This document shows, in pieces, positions 54,045-63,176 of a stretch of DNA of 64,000 bases. The DNA comes from Quisquiliibacterium transsilvanicum (GTDB lineage Bacteria > Pseudomonadota > Gammaproteobacteria > Burkholderiales > Burkholderiaceae_E). The number at the start of each line of letters is the position of its first letter. Position 1 is the first letter of the stretch. The notes beneath the pieces are model-generated. The model saw only the letters and a program-made list of their open reading frames with translations. It did no database searches and was not told the DNA's origin. Position numbers and translations under genes: made by a program. The DNA lies in NCBI RefSeq assembly GCF_014202215.1, contig NZ_JACHGB010000004.1:62001-126000 (forward strand), written 5' to 3'.

Positions 54045-56282
54045 GTGAAGCGCGACCGGCGGCTGCTTTCGACGGTCCTTGTCTCCGCCGTCTCGGCCGC
54101 GGTGCTGCTGTTGGCCTGGCTTGCCGCGATGTCGCTGTTGCTGGGCGCTGTCATCGAACCGGACCTGCGCCGCCAGTTCCTGGATGCCTTGCTGCCCCAC
54201 CTGCCGCTGGTGGCCATGGGCGTGCTGCTGCTGGCGCTGCCCGCGGGCTACCTGGCGCGGGCGCTTCACCTGCGCTGGGTGGCGGGCCCGGCGCGGCTGC
54301 TGGAGCAGGCCCAGGCGCTGCTTGCGCCGGGCGTGGATCGTGAACTGCCGATGACCGGCAGCGCCGAGATGCGCGGGTTCGCCGAGGCGATCAACCTGCT
54401 CGCGCGCCAGCGCTCTGAGCTCGGGCGCGACATCGAGGCCCGGGTCGCCCAAGCAAGCCGGGGTGTCGAGCAGGAGCGCAACCGGCTGGCTGCGCTGATG
54501 AGCGAGCTCGACCAGAGCGTCGTGGTCTGCAATCTCGACGGCAGGATCCTGCTCTACAACAGCCGTGCGCGCCTGCAGTTCCGCGCGCTGTCGTCAGCGC
54601 CAATGCTGGCCGACGGCGCCGAGCTGATCGGCCTGGGGCGCTCGATCTACAGCGTTTTCGACCGCCGCCTGGTCGCGCATGCGCTTGGCGGCGTGCGCAG
54701 CCGGCTGCAGCGCGGCGCGGCCAACCCCACCGCCCGCTTCGTCATGCTCACCCAGGGCGGGCAATTGCTGCGGGTCCGCATGTCGCCGGTGCGTGACGTG
54801 GCGCCAGACGAGAGCGGGAAGCCCGGCAGCGGCGGTTCCGGCGGCGGCGAGCACGACAGCGGGGAGGCCGTCGACAGGACCCCGCCGCTCGCCGGCTTCG
54901 TGCTGATGCTGGAGAACGTCACGGTGGAGTTCGAGCGCGAATCGGAGCGCGATCGACTGGTGCTGTCACTCGCGGACGAGACGGGCTCCGCGCTGGCCCG
55001 GGTGGGATCGCAGATCGAACGGCTGGCGGCCGGGTCCGAAGTGCCGTCCGTGCGCGATCGCCTGGCCGAACAGGCGCGGGACGAGGTCGAGGCGATGCGG
55101 CGCAGGCTGCGTGAGGTCGCTGCCCGTTTCGCGCATGGCGCCACCGGGCGCTGGCCGCTGGAGGAGGTGCCGGGCGCGGAATTCCTCGACGGCGCCAGGA
55201 GCCAGATCGAGGCGAATGCGGGCGTGCGCTGCGCGATCGACGAGGTGGATCCGGCGCTGTGGCTGCGAATCGACGGGTTTGCCGTCCTCGAGGCGATCGG
55301 CGCTCTGGCGCAGCGGCTGCGCGACGAGCACGGCGTCCGAGACATCAGGCTGAGGCTCGCCGAAGGTGAGGAGGATCGGGTGAACCTTGACCTGGTCTGG
55401 AGCGGCGGCGCGATGAGCACCGAGACCGCGATGACCTGGGAGCTGGACCCCATTCCGGCCGGCGCGGCCATGCTGACGGTGCGCGAGGTGGCGCAGCGGC
55501 ATGCCGGGTCCTTCGAGTTCCTGCGCGATCGGGCCCGCCAGCTCACGTTCTTCCGCTTCGTCCTGCCGCGGGCCAGGGAGATGGCCGAGGTGGAGGCCGA
55601 GGCCTTCCTGCGCGGCCGCAGCCGTCCGGAGTTCTATGACTTCGACCTGTTCCAGAGCAGCGCGACCACGCGCGCGCTCGAGGATCGCCGCCTGGCCGAG
55701 CTCGCCTTCACGGTGTTCGACACCGAGACCACCGGGCTCGAGCCTTCCGCCGGCGACGAGATCATCCAGATCGGCGCGGTGCGGGTGCTCAACGGCAAGC
55801 TGCGGCGCTCCGAGTCCTTCGAGCAGTTGGTCGATCCCAGGCGCTCGATCCCGCGGGCATCGATCCCGATCCACGGCATCGAGCCGCACATGGTGCGCGG
55901 CCAGCCCACCATCGACCAGGTGCTGCCCGCCTTCCACGCCTATGCGCAGGACACGGTGCTGGTCGCGCACAACGCGGCCTTCGACATGCGCTTCCTGCAG
56001 CTCAAGGAGGAGGCCACCGGGGTGCGCTTCGAGCAGCCGGTGCTGGACACGCTGCTGCTGTCCGCGGTGGCGCATCCCAACCAGTCCTCGCACCGGCTGG
56101 AGGCGATCGCCGAACGCTTCGGCATCGCGGTGATCGGCAGGCACACCGCCCTCGGCGATGCGCTCGTCACCGCCGAGGTGCTGCTGCGGCTGATCCCGCT
56201 GCTGGAGGCCATGGGCATCCACACGCTGGGGCAGGCCCGCGAGGAGGCGCAGCGCACCTACTTTGCGCGGCTGTCGTACTGA
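54045..56282 (+). CDS. Membrane sensor fused to DnaQ-type 3'-5' exonuclease
   Basis: A 745-residue protein. Two TM segments (about 9-40 and 50-75), a HAMP-like linker, a PAS-like domain (about 150-300) with a low-complexity insert, then a region like the dimerisation and ATPase parts of a histidine kinase (about 305-535), apparently without a usable phospho-acceptor His. The C-terminal domain (about 553-745) is a DEDDh exonuclease: D559-T-E561 in VFDTETTGLEP, HNAAFDMRF and GRHTALGDA. It lies downstream of the symporter, as in Pseudomonas loci. Starts with GTG 54045. It may link membrane sensing to nucleic-acid degradation; no direct evidence. Confidence 0.85.
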   Translation: MKRDRRLLSTVLVSAVSAAVLLLAWLAAMSLLLGAVIEPDLRRQFLDALLPHLPLVAMGVLLLALPAGYLARALHLRWVAGPARLLEQAQALLAPGVDRELPMTGSAEMRGFAEAINLLARQRSELGRDIEARVAQASRGVEQERNRLAALMSELDQSVVVCNLDGRILLYNSRARLQFRALSSAPMLADGAELIGLGRSIYSVFDRRLVAHALGGVRSRLQRGAANPTARFVMLTQGGQLLRVRMSPVRDVAPDESGKPGSGGSGGGEHDSGEAVDRTPPLAGFVLMLENVTVEFERESERDRLVLSLADETGSALARVGSQIERLAAGSEVPSVRDRLAEQARDEVEAMRRRLREVAARFAHGATGRWPLEEVPGAEFLDGARSQIEANAGVRCAIDEVDPALWLRIDGFAVLEAIGALAQRLRDEHGVRDIRLRLAEGEEDRVNLDLVWSGGAMSTETAMTWELDPIPAGAAMLTVREVAQRHAGSFEFLRDRARQLTFFRFVLPRAREMAEVEAEAFLRGRSRPEFYDFDLFQSSATTRALEDRRLAELAFTVFDTETTGLEPSAGDEIIQIGAVRVLNGKLRRSESFEQLVDPRRSIPRASIPIHGIEPHMVRGQPTIDQVLPAFHAYAQDTVLVAHNAAFDMRFLQLKEEATGVRFEQPVLDTLLLSAVAHPNQSSHRLEAIAERFGIAVIGRHTALGDALVTAEVLLRLIPLLEAMGIHTLGQAREEAQRTYFARLSY

Positions 56283-56300
56283 GTGGCCGTGTGCCGCGGC

Positions 56301-56332
56301 TCACACCAGGATGATGTCGTACTGCTCCTGGC
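56301..56332. repeat. Direct repeat, left copy (displaced rng 3' end)
   Basis: 32 bp identical to 57174-57205. On the minus strand it encodes the last codons of RNase G (QEQYDIILV and stop) in an unattached frame. It lies 18 nt from the stop of the exonuclease gene, just outside the MntA/HepT pair. I read it as the displaced original end of rng. Confidence 0.92.
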
Positions 56333-56355
56333 CGGCCATGCGGCCGGGCTCGCCA

Positions 56356-56709
56356 TCATGCGGATGGCGAATCGAGCTCACGTAGCGCCTCCAGCAGGGA
56401 GGGCACGTCCGAGTCGACGATGCTCCAGATCGTGTCGTCGTCGATACCGAGGTAACCGTGGATCAGCCTGTTCCGGGTCGCAACCACCATCCGCCATGGC
56501 ACTGCCGGGTGGGCTGCCCGAACGTCCGCTGGCACGTGGCTCGCCGCCTCGCCAATCAGCTCCAGGTTGCGAAGCGTCGCGTCGTAAACGAGACGGTTCG
56601 CCACGAAGGCCGGCTGGTCCATGCCTCTCGTATAGTCGAGCACCTTACCCGCGAAGGCGATCATGTCGTCGATGTAGAAACGCCATGCCCGCTCGACACC
56701 CTCAGACAT
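56356..56709 (-). CDS. hepT: HEPN toxin HepT
   Basis: A 117-residue HEPN-domain RNase of the HepT/DUF86 family. It has R79-N-R-L-I-H84-G-Y86, the RX4HXY catalytic motif; the Tyr is the residue that MntA-type partners AMPylate to silence it. Predicted all-helical cytoplasmic protein, likely cleaving tRNA or mRNA. It overlaps the mntA stop by 8 nt. Base composition is a little less GC-rich than neighbours, and the pair is enclosed by 32-bp direct repeats, which suggests acquisition. Confidence 0.92.
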   Translation of the reverse strand: MSEGVERAWRFYIDDMIAFAGKVLDYTRGMDQPAFVANRLVYDATLRNLELIGEAASHVPADVRAAHPAVPWRMVVATRNRLIHGYLGIDDDTIWSIVDSDVPSLLEALRELDSPSA

Positions 56710-56992
56710 GCACGGCCTCGCGTTCGATGAACGGGCGCAGTTCGGGGCGAAGTGCCTTTTCCGTCACCAGATCGACCGGGCGGCCAAGGAGGTCCTCCAG
56801 GTAGAACTGGACGCCGAAGTATCGATCGGAGCTTGCAGGTCCGTCGAAGGACACGAGGATGTCGATATCGCTGTCGGGCCGAGCCGAGTCCCGTGCGGTG
56901 GAACCGAACAGCGCCAGGCCGCAAACCCCGTAGCGGGCAGCCAGGACGGGCTTGCTTCGGGCAAGCGAATCCAGCACCTGCGCGCGATTCAT
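56702..56992 (-). CDS. mntA: MNT-type nucleotidyltransferase antitoxin MntA
   Basis: A 96-residue minimal nucleotidyltransferase with G30-S31-X10-D42-I-D44 (the GSX10DXD motif) and a later Asp in RPVDLVTEK. Known MntA proteins transfer AMP to the HepT Tyr and neutralise it. GAGGAG lies shortly before the ATG, and a good promoter lies about 100 nt upstream. It is first in the operon, overlapping hepT by 8 nt, the usual order for this pair. Confidence 0.92.
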   Translation of the reverse strand: MNRAQVLDSLARSKPVLAARYGVCGLALFGSTARDSARPDSDIDILVSFDGPASSDRYFGVQFYLEDLLGRPVDLVTEKALRPELRPFIEREAVHV

Positions 56993-57083
56993 CGGATTCT
57001 CCTCGGTGGGTGGTCGGCTTCCCGGTTCAGTCTCACCGAAGGCACCTGGCGCGAGCCGGGATGCGTCGGGTCGAGGCTCACTG

Positions 57084-57112
57084 ATTATCGAGGGATGCGC
57101 GGACGCGGACAA
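57084..57112 (-). promoter_or_regulatory. Sigma-70-type promoter of mntA-hepT
   Basis: On the minus strand TTGTCC (57112-57107) and GATAAT (57089-57084, 5 of 6) are separated by exactly 17 nt. The start would be near 57077, about 85 nt before the mntA ATG. It lies inside the segment between the direct repeats, so the pair carries its own promoter. Confidence 0.65.
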
Positions 57113-57173
57113 GCCGACGAGCGCGGGAGACCCTGAGCCTTCATCGCGCGGCCACACCGTTCCGCGCGGCACT

Positions 57174-57205
57174 TCACACCAGGATGATGTCGTACTGCTC
57201 CTGGC
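57174..57205. repeat. Direct repeat, right copy (native rng 3' end)
   Basis: 32 bp identical to 56301-56332, starting exactly with the stop codon of rng and running into its coding region. Together they enclose 841 nt that hold only the mntA-hepT pair and its promoter. Confidence 0.92.
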
Positions 57206-58637
57206 TGTAGATGCTCTCGACCTGCAGCGAGATCCGCTTGCCGATGGCGTCGCCGAGCGCGGCCAGCGGCTGGGCCTCTTCCTCGAGGAAGAGGTCGACC
57301 ACGTCCTGCGAGGCCAGGATGCGGAATTCCTTGGGGTCGAACTGCCTGGCCTCGCGCTGGATCTCGCGCAGGATCTCGTAGCAGACGGTGCGCGGGGTCT
57401 TGAGCATGCCGCGCCCGGCGCAGGTGGGGCAGGACTCGCACAGCACGTGCGCCAGCGACTCGCGGGTGCGCTTGCGGGTGAGCTCGATCAGTCCCAGCGT
57501 GGTGAAGCCGTTCACGGTGGTGCGGGTGCGGTCGCGCGCCAGCGCCTTCTTCAGCTCGGTGAGCACCGCGTCGCGGTGCTCGGCGCTGGTCATGTCGATG
57601 AAGTCGACGATGATGATGCCGCCGAGGTTGCGCACCCGCAGCTGGCGGGCGATCGAGTGCGCGGCCTCGAGGTTGGTCTTGAAGATGGTGTCGTCGAAGT
57701 TGCGCCCGCCGACGTAGCCGCCGGTGTTGACGTCGACCGTGGTCAGCGCTTCGGTCTGGTCGATGATCAGGTAGCCGCCCGACTTCAGGTCCACGCGGCG
57801 CGCCAGCGCCTTTTCGATCTCACCCTCCACCCCGTGCAGTTCGAACAGCGGGCGCTCGCCGTTGTAGGTGCGGATCAGCCCCGCGAGCCCGGGCACGTAG
57901 GTGTTGGCGAACTCGATCATCCGCTGGCATTCGTCGGCGCTGTCGATCTGGATCGCTGCGGTCGCCTCGCCGGCCACGTCGCGCAGCATTCGCTGCGTCA
58001 GGCTCAGCTCCTGGTAGAGCAGCGAGGGAGCGGGCTTGCGCTGGCTTTCGTCGAGGATCTCGCGCCAGCGCTTGCGAAGGTAGGCGACGTCGGCGGCAAG
58101 CTCCGCGTCCGGGGCGTCCTCGGCGGAGGTGCGGATGATGAAGCCGCCGCGCTCGTCCTCGGGCATCAGCTTCTGCAGGCGGCTGCGCAGCAGCGCGCGT
58201 TCGCTGTCGTTGCCGATGCGCTGCGAGACGCCGATGTGCGGATCCTGGGGCAGGTGGACCAGCAGGCGGCCCGCAATGCTGATCTGCGTGGACAGCCGCG
58301 CTCCCTTGGTGCCGAGGGGATCCTTGATGACCTGGACCAGCAGCGGCTTGCCGTCGAAGAGCAGCTTCTCGATCGGCGTCGCGTGGCCGGTGCTCTGGCT
58401 GTTGGCGCGCGACTGCCAGAGGTCGGCGACGTGCAGGAAGGCGGCGCGCTCGAGCCCGATGTCGATGAACGCCGACTGCATTCCCGGCAGCACGCGGGAG
58501 ACGCGGCCCAGGTAGACGTTGCCGACCAGGCCGCGCGAGGCGGCGCGCTCCAGGTGGAGCTCCTGGACCACGCCCTGCTGGACGACTGCGATGCGGGTTT
58601 CGTGCGCGCTGTGGTTGACGAGGATTTCTTCGGTCAT
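57174..58637 (-). CDS. rng: Ribonuclease G
   Basis: A 487-residue RNase E/G-family endoribonuclease. S1 domain at the N-terminus (VYLGRVSRVLPGMQSAFIDI), a DNase I-like catalytic core with IIIVDFIDM, and the zinc link CESCPTCAGRG. It processes 16S rRNA 5' ends and degrades mRNA. ATG 58637 matches the family N-terminus MTEEILVN; ATG 58643 adds two residues. The start overlaps the maf stop. Its last 10 codons coincide with the right copy of the 32-bp direct repeat, and the protein end is intact. Confidence 0.93.
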   Translation of the reverse strand: MTEEILVNHSAHETRIAVVQQGVVQELHLERAASRGLVGNVYLGRVSRVLPGMQSAFIDIGLERAAFLHVADLWQSRANSQSTGHATPIEKLLFDGKPLLVQVIKDPLGTKGARLSTQISIAGRLLVHLPQDPHIGVSQRIGNDSERALLRSRLQKLMPEDERGGFIIRTSAEDAPDAELAADVAYLRKRWREILDESQRKPAPSLLYQELSLTQRMLRDVAGEATAAIQIDSADECQRMIEFANTYVPGLAGLIRTYNGERPLFELHGVEGEIEKALARRVDLKSGGYLIIDQTEALTTVDVNTGGYVGGRNFDDTIFKTNLEAAHSIARQLRVRNLGGIIIVDFIDMTSAEHRDAVLTELKKALARDRTRTTVNGFTTLGLIELTRKRTRESLAHVLCESCPTCAGRGMLKTPRTVCYEILREIQREARQFDPKEFRILASQDVVDLFLEEEAQPLAALGDAIGKRISLQVESIYSQEQYDIILV

Positions 58638-59269
58638 CGGCATTGCGGGGCGCCTGCGTGTTCGGGGTTTCGCACTCCGGGCAGGCCGCGCAGCAGCCGG
58701 GCAGTCTCGTACAGGGGCAAGCCCATGATACCGGAGTAGCTTCCCTCGATCCGCCGCGCGAAGGCCCCGGCGGCGCCCTGTATTCCGTATGCGCCAGCCT
58801 TGTCGAAGGGCTCGCCGCTGGCGACGTAGTCGTCGATCTCCGCGGTCGACAGCCGCGCGAAGCTGACCCGCGAGACGTTCACCACGACCTCGCGCCGGCT
58901 CGAGCGCGCCAGCGCGACCGCGGTCAGCACCCGGTGGGACCGGCCCGAAAGCAGGCGCAGCATCTCGCGCGCCTCCGCCGCGGTTGCCGGCTTGCCGAGC
59001 ATCCTGCCGCCCACTGCGACGGTGGTGTCGGCGGCCAGCACCGGCGCAGCCTCGAGTCCGCGGGGTGCCAGGCTGGCGAGCGCCGATTCGAGCTTGGCGC
59101 GCACCACGCGCCCGACGTACACCGTCGGGGATTCCGAGGGCAGGGGGGCCTCGAGCGCCTCGGCCGCCTCGGGGTCCAGCGGCTCCAGGACGCGGAAGCG
59201 CACGCCGATCTGGCGCAGCAGCTCCTGGCGGCGCGGGCTCTTCGATGCGAGGTAGACGAAATCGGTCAT
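58634..59269 (-). CDS. maf: Maf-family nucleotide pyrophosphatase
   Basis: A 211-residue Maf protein (YhdE-like) that hydrolyses dTTP, UTP or modified pyrimidine triphosphates to monophosphates. ASKSPRRQELL is the nucleotide-binding N-terminal motif, DTTVAVGG a core strand, and SGEPFDKAGAYGIQG the C-terminal motif. It overlaps rng by 4 nt. The conserved order maf, rlmH, rsfS, nadD supports the call. Confidence 0.92.
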   Translation of the reverse strand: MTDFVYLASKSPRRQELLRQIGVRFRVLEPLDPEAAEALEAPLPSESPTVYVGRVVRAKLESALASLAPRGLEAAPVLAADTTVAVGGRMLGKPATAAEAREMLRLLSGRSHRVLTAVALARSSRREVVVNVSRVSFARLSTAEIDDYVASGEPFDKAGAYGIQGAAGAFARRIEGSYSGIMGLPLYETARLLRGLPGVRNPEHAGAPQCR

Positions 59270-59297
59270 GGCAGCGGGTCGGCGGGTGCGCGACGGA

Positions 59298-59768
59298 TCA
59301 GTCGCGATGGTAGGGGTGGTTGGCGAGCACCGACCAGGCGCGGTAGAGCTGCTCGGCCAGCAGTACCCGGACCAGCGGATGGGGCAGGGTGAGGCTGGAC
59401 AGCCGAAGCCGCTCGGCTGCCTGCGATTTGAGCGCGTCGTCGAGTCCGTCGGGCCCGCCGATCAGGATTGCGATCGGCTGGGCCGCCTGCTGCCAGCGCT
59501 GCACCCGGCCGGCAAGCTGGCGGGTGTCGAGGTCGGCGCCGCGCTCGTCGAGAACGACCAGCTGCGCGCCCGGGGGCAGGGCAGCGCGGATGCGCTGCGC
59601 CTCGCGGGCCATCCAGACGGCCGGCGTGGCGCCCGCCGAGCGCTGCTCGGCGCGGACCTCGCGCCATTCGACGCGCAGCTCCGGGGGCATCCTGCCGGTG
59701 TAGTCGTCGACCGCGGCCTGGACCCAGGCCGGCATCCTGGTGCCGACCGCGACGATGCGGATCAGCAT
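59298..59768 (-). CDS. rlmH: 23S rRNA pseudouridine(1915) N3-methyltransferase RlmH
   Basis: A 156-residue SPOUT methyltransferase acting on helix 69 of 23S rRNA in 70S ribosomes. Knotted SAM site ILIGGPDGLDDA and the conserved end LLAEQLYRAWSVLANHPYHRD. Lies between maf and rsfS, the usual neighbours. Confidence 0.95.
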   Translation of the reverse strand: MLIRIVAVGTRMPAWVQAAVDDYTGRMPPELRVEWREVRAEQRSAGATPAVWMAREAQRIRAALPPGAQLVVLDERGADLDTRQLAGRVQRWQQAAQPIAILIGGPDGLDDALKSQAAERLRLSSLTLPHPLVRVLLAEQLYRAWSVLANHPYHRD

Positions 59769-59820
59769 CGATGCGCGGCCGGGCGCAGGCGCGGCCCGGC
59801 TGCTGCCGTGCCTGCCGCCC

Positions 59821-60201
59821 TCAACGACGCGCGGCGGCGGTGGCGGCTGCGCCGGTGGCGCCCAGCTTCACGCGCACGGGCTTGCCGCCCCACAGCTCCT
59901 CGAGGTTGTAGTAGCTGCGGATGGCCGGCTGCATCACGTGCACGACGATGTCGCCGAGATCGACGAGCACCCATTCGCCCGTTTCCTCGCCTTCCACAGA
60001 GATGACGTGGCCGCCGAGCTCCTTGACCCGCTCGCGCACGTTGGAGGCCAGCGCCCGGGTCTGGCGGTTGGACGTGCCGCTGACCACCACCACCCGGTCG
60101 AACAGGTCGGTGAGTTCGGTCGTGTTGAAGACCCGGATGTCCTGCCCCTTGACATCTTCGAGCGCGTCGATGACGACGCGCTGCAGTTTGCGCAGATCCA
60201 T
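59821..60201 (-). CDS. rsfS: Ribosomal silencing factor RsfS
   Basis: A 126-residue RsfS/Iojap protein: ALEDVKGQDIRVFNTTELTDLFDRVVVVSGTSNRQTRALASNV is the family core (split by several known contacts), and EWVLVDLGDIVVHVM the second. It binds L14 and blocks subunit joining in starvation. A basic Ala/Arg tail extends the C-terminus. ATG 60201 fits the family. Confidence 0.94.
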   Translation of the reverse strand: MDLRKLQRVVIDALEDVKGQDIRVFNTTELTDLFDRVVVVSGTSNRQTRALASNVRERVKELGGHVISVEGEETGEWVLVDLGDIVVHVMQPAIRSYYNLEELWGGKPVRVKLGATGAAATAAARR

Positions 60202-60220
60202 CTTTCCTTGGGTCCTAGGT

Positions 60221-60901
60221 TCAGCGGGCGCTTGTGCGCCCGTACAGTTTTCGGGATTCAATATATTCCAGAACCGCCGGCGGCAACAGTCCGGCCGGGC
60301 GCTCGCCGCGGGCCAGCTGGGCGCGCAGCGCGGTCCCCGAGACCGGCACCGGGGGCATCGAGAACAGCACCACCGAGCCGCTGGCGGCGTCCGCAAGCGC
60401 CTGCCTGCCGTGTTCGCGAAGCAGCTCTTCGATCTCCGGCGGCAGGTCCTGCAGGCTGACCCGTTCGCGCTGCGTGCAGGCGATGTGGCCCAGCGAGACC
60501 AGCTCGCGCCAGCGGTGCCAGGTGGGCAGGTTGCGCAGCTGGTCGCTGCCCAGCAGCAGCACCAGCGCGGGGTCGGGGCCGAGTTCGGCGCGCAGTTCCG
60601 TGAGGGTGTCGACCGTGTAGCTCGGCCCGCTGCGACGCGTCTCGCGATCGTCGGCGCGGAAACCGGCGACGTCCGCCACGGCGAGGCGCACCATCTCCAG
60701 GCGCTGGCCGGCGTCCGCGACCACGCTGCCCTTCTGCCAGGAGGCGCCGGTGGGGATGAAGCGCACCTCGTCGAGCGCCAGCGCGGCGCGCGCCGAGCGC
60801 GCAAGCGCCAGGTGGCCGACGTGGATCGGGTCGAAGGTGCCGCCCAGGATGCCGATGCGCCTGCGGGCCGGGAGATCCTGCGCCATCCGCTGCGCGCTCA
60901 C
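60221..60901 (-). CDS. nadD: Nicotinate-nucleotide adenylyltransferase
   Basis: A 226-residue enzyme making deamido-NAD from nicotinate mononucleotide and [15 protein letters not shown] is the nucleotidyltransferase motif, and [10 protein letters not shown] is the second conserved motif. Starts at GTG 60901, which overlaps the hemF stop (GTGA); ATG 60886 is the alternative. Part of the conserved block. Confidence 0.94.
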   Translation of the reverse strand: MSAQRMAQDLPARRRIGILGGTFDPIHVGHLALARSARAALALDEVRFIPTGASWQKGSVVADAGQRLEMVRLAVADVAGFRADDRETRRSGPSYTVDTLTELRAELGPDPALVLLLGSDQLRNLPTWHRWRELVSLGHIACTQRERVSLQDLPPEIEELLREHGRQALADAASGSVVLFSMPPVPVSGTALRAQLARGERPAGLLPPAVLEYIESRKLYGRTSAR

Positions 60902-61887
60902 GCCCAGTCCCGGGGGACCAGGAACTCGTCGTACAGGCGCGCTTCGGGCGAGCCGGCTGCCGGGCGCCAGTCGTAGCGCCAGCGCACCACCGGAGGCATC
61001 GACATCAGGATGGACTCGGTGCGGCCGCCGGACTGCAGGCCGAACAGCGTGCCGCGGTCGAACACCAGGTTGAACTCGACGTAGCGGCCCCGGCGGTAGG
61101 CCTGGAAGTCGCGCTCACGCTCGCCATAGGGCTGGTCGCGATGCCGCTCGGCGATCGGCGCCCAGGCATCCAGGAAGTGGTCGCCCACGCTGCGGGTCAT
61201 CGCGAAGGCGTGCTCGAAGCCGCCCTCGCTGAAGTCGTCGAAGAACAGTCCGCCCACGCCGCGCGGCTCGTTGCGGTGCTTCAGGAAGAAGTAGTCGTCG
61301 CACCACTGCTTGAAGCGCGGATGCAGGTGCTCGCCGAAGGGCTGCACCGCGTCGCGGCAGACCGAGTGGAAGCGCACCACGTCCTTCTCGAAGGGATAGT
61401 AGGGCGTGAGGTCCATGCCGCCGCCGAACCACCAGGAGTCCTCCTGGCCGCTGCCGGGCGCCGCATGCGCGACGAAGAAGCGCACGTTCATGTGGACCGT
61501 GGGCACGTAGGGGTTGCGCGGGTGCAGCACGAGCGACACGCCCATCGCCTCGAAGGGCAGGCCGGCCAGCTGGGGCCGCTGCGCGCTGGCCGAGGGCGGC
61601 AGCGCCTTGCCCATCACGTGGGAGAAGTTGACGCCACCGCGCTCGAAGAGCCCGCCGTCCTCGATGACGCGGGTCAGGCCGCCGCCGCCCTCGGGCCGCT
61701 CCCAGCGGTCGGAGCGGAAGGGGCTGCCATCCAGCGCCTCGAGCCGATCGACGATCCGTGCCTGCAGCCCGGTGAGATAGTCGCGCACCCGTGCCGCGTC
61801 GGCACTGGCGTGCGACGCGGCGGCCGGGACGGCGTGCGACGGGGCCGGAGCCGTGGGCGCCGGGCCCGGCTTGGCGCCTGCGCTCAT
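60898..61887 (-). CDS. hemF: Coproporphyrinogen III oxidase, aerobic
   Basis: A 329-residue oxygen-dependent oxidase in haem synthesis. [32 protein letters not shown], and [28 protein letters not shown] are the family core. An Ala/Pro-rich extension of about 30 residues precedes it, unusual relative to E. coli. It overlaps purD by 4 nt. Confidence 0.95.
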   Translation of the reverse strand: MSAGAKPGPAPTAPAPSHAVPAAASHASADAARVRDYLTGLQARIVDRLEALDGSPFRSDRWERPEGGGGLTRVIEDGGLFERGGVNFSHVMGKALPPSASAQRPQLAGLPFEAMGVSLVLHPRNPYVPTVHMNVRFFVAHAAPGSGQEDSWWFGGGMDLTPYYPFEKDVVRFHSVCRDAVQPFGEHLHPRFKQWCDDYFFLKHRNEPRGVGGLFFDDFSEGGFEHAFAMTRSVGDHFLDAWAPIAERHRDQPYGERERDFQAYRRGRYVEFNLVFDRGTLFGLQSGGRTESILMSMPPVVRWRYDWRPAAGSPEARLYDEFLVPRDWA

Positions 61888-63170
61888 CGCTTGCGCGCGA
61901 GCGCGCGGTGGCCGATGTCGCGGCGGTACTGCATGCCCTCGAAGCGGATCGAGTCGATGCCCTGGTAGGCGCGTGCCTGCGCGATCTTGACCGAGTCGCC
62001 CAGGCCGGTGACGCAGAGCACGCGGCCGCCGCTGGTGAGGACCCGCCCGTCGCTCTCGGTGGTGCCGGCATGGAACACCAGGCAGTCGGACTCGGGGTCG
62101 TTGCCATTGGCCGGCAGGCCGGTGATGGCGTCGCCCTTGCGCGGCTCTTCCGGGTAGTTGTGCGCGGCCAGCACCACGCCCAGCGCGGTGCGCCGGTCCC
62201 AGGTGATCTCCGCCTCGTCGAGCCGGCCGTCGATGGCCTTCTCGAACACGGCGGCCAGGTCGCTGCGGATGCGCGCCATGATCGGCTGGGTCTCGGGGTC
62301 GCCCATTCGGCAGTTGAACTCGAGCGTCCGGGGCTGGCCGGCGGCGTCGATCATCAGCCCGGCGTAGAGGAAGCCGGTGAAGGGGATGCCGTCCCGGGCC
62401 ATGCCGTTGACCGTGGGCATGATGATCTCGCGCATCACCTTGGCGTGGATCTCGGGAGTGACCACCGGCGCGGGGGAGTAGGCGCCCATGCCGCCGGTGT
62501 TCGGACCTTCGTCGCCGTCGAGCAGGCGCTTGTGGTCCTGGCTGGAGGCCAGCGCCAGCACGTTGCGCCCGTCCACCAGGACGATGAAGCTCGCTTCCTC
62601 GCCCTCGAGGAAGTCCTCGATGACCACGCGCGCGCCGGCCGAGCCCATCCGGTTGTCGATCAGCATCGCGTCGATCGCCGCGTGCGCCTCTTCGAGGGAG
62701 GTGGCCACCACCACGCCCTTGCCGGCGGCCAGGCCGTCGGCCTTGATCACGACGCGCGCGCCCCGGCCATCGACGTAGGCGTGTGCCGCCGCGGCGTCAG
62801 TGAAGGTCTGGTAGCCGGCAGTGGGGATGCCGTGGCGCTTCATGAAGGCCTTGGCGAAGTCCTTCGAGGACTCGAGCTGGGCCGCCGCCTTCGTGGGGCC
62901 GAAGATGCGCAGGCCCTTGTCGCGGAAGGCGTCGACGATGCCCGCGGCCAGCGGGGCCTCCGGCCCCACCACCGTGAAGGCCACCTGCTCGCGCCTTGCG
63001 AACTCGGCCAGCGAGTCGATCTCGGTGAGCGGCAGGTTCTGCAGCTTGGGCTCGTGCGCCGTGCCGCCGTTGCCCGGCGCCACCCATACCTTCGTGACCC
63101 GCTCGGACTGCGCCAGGCGCCACGCCAGCGCATGCTCGCGCCCCCCCGAACCCACCACCAGGAGATTCAT
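61884..63170 (-). CDS. purD: Phosphoribosylamine-glycine ligase
   Basis: A 428-residue ATP-grasp enzyme of purine synthesis, forming glycinamide ribonucleotide. [17 protein letters not shown], the ATP-grasp [13 protein letters not shown], and FLYAGLMID with [12 protein letters not shown] are visible. Length matches E. coli PurD. It follows yebC by 6 nt and overlaps hemF by 4 nt. Confidence 0.96.
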   Translation of the reverse strand: MNLLVVGSGGREHALAWRLAQSERVTKVWVAPGNGGTAHEPKLQNLPLTEIDSLAEFARREQVAFTVVGPEAPLAAGIVDAFRDKGLRIFGPTKAAAQLESSKDFAKAFMKRHGIPTAGYQTFTDAAAAHAYVDGRGARVVIKADGLAAGKGVVVATSLEEAHAAIDAMLIDNRMGSAGARVVIEDFLEGEEASFIVLVDGRNVLALASSQDHKRLLDGDEGPNTGGMGAYSPAPVVTPEIHAKVMREIIMPTVNGMARDGIPFTGFLYAGLMIDAAGQPRTLEFNCRMGDPETQPIMARIRSDLAAVFEKAIDGRLDEAEITWDRRTALGVVLAAHNYPEEPRKGDAITGLPANGNDPESDCLVFHAGTTESDGRVLTSGGRVLCVTGLGDSVKIAQARAYQGIDSIRFEGMQYRRDIGHRALARKR

Positions 63171-63176
63171 CGCGTC

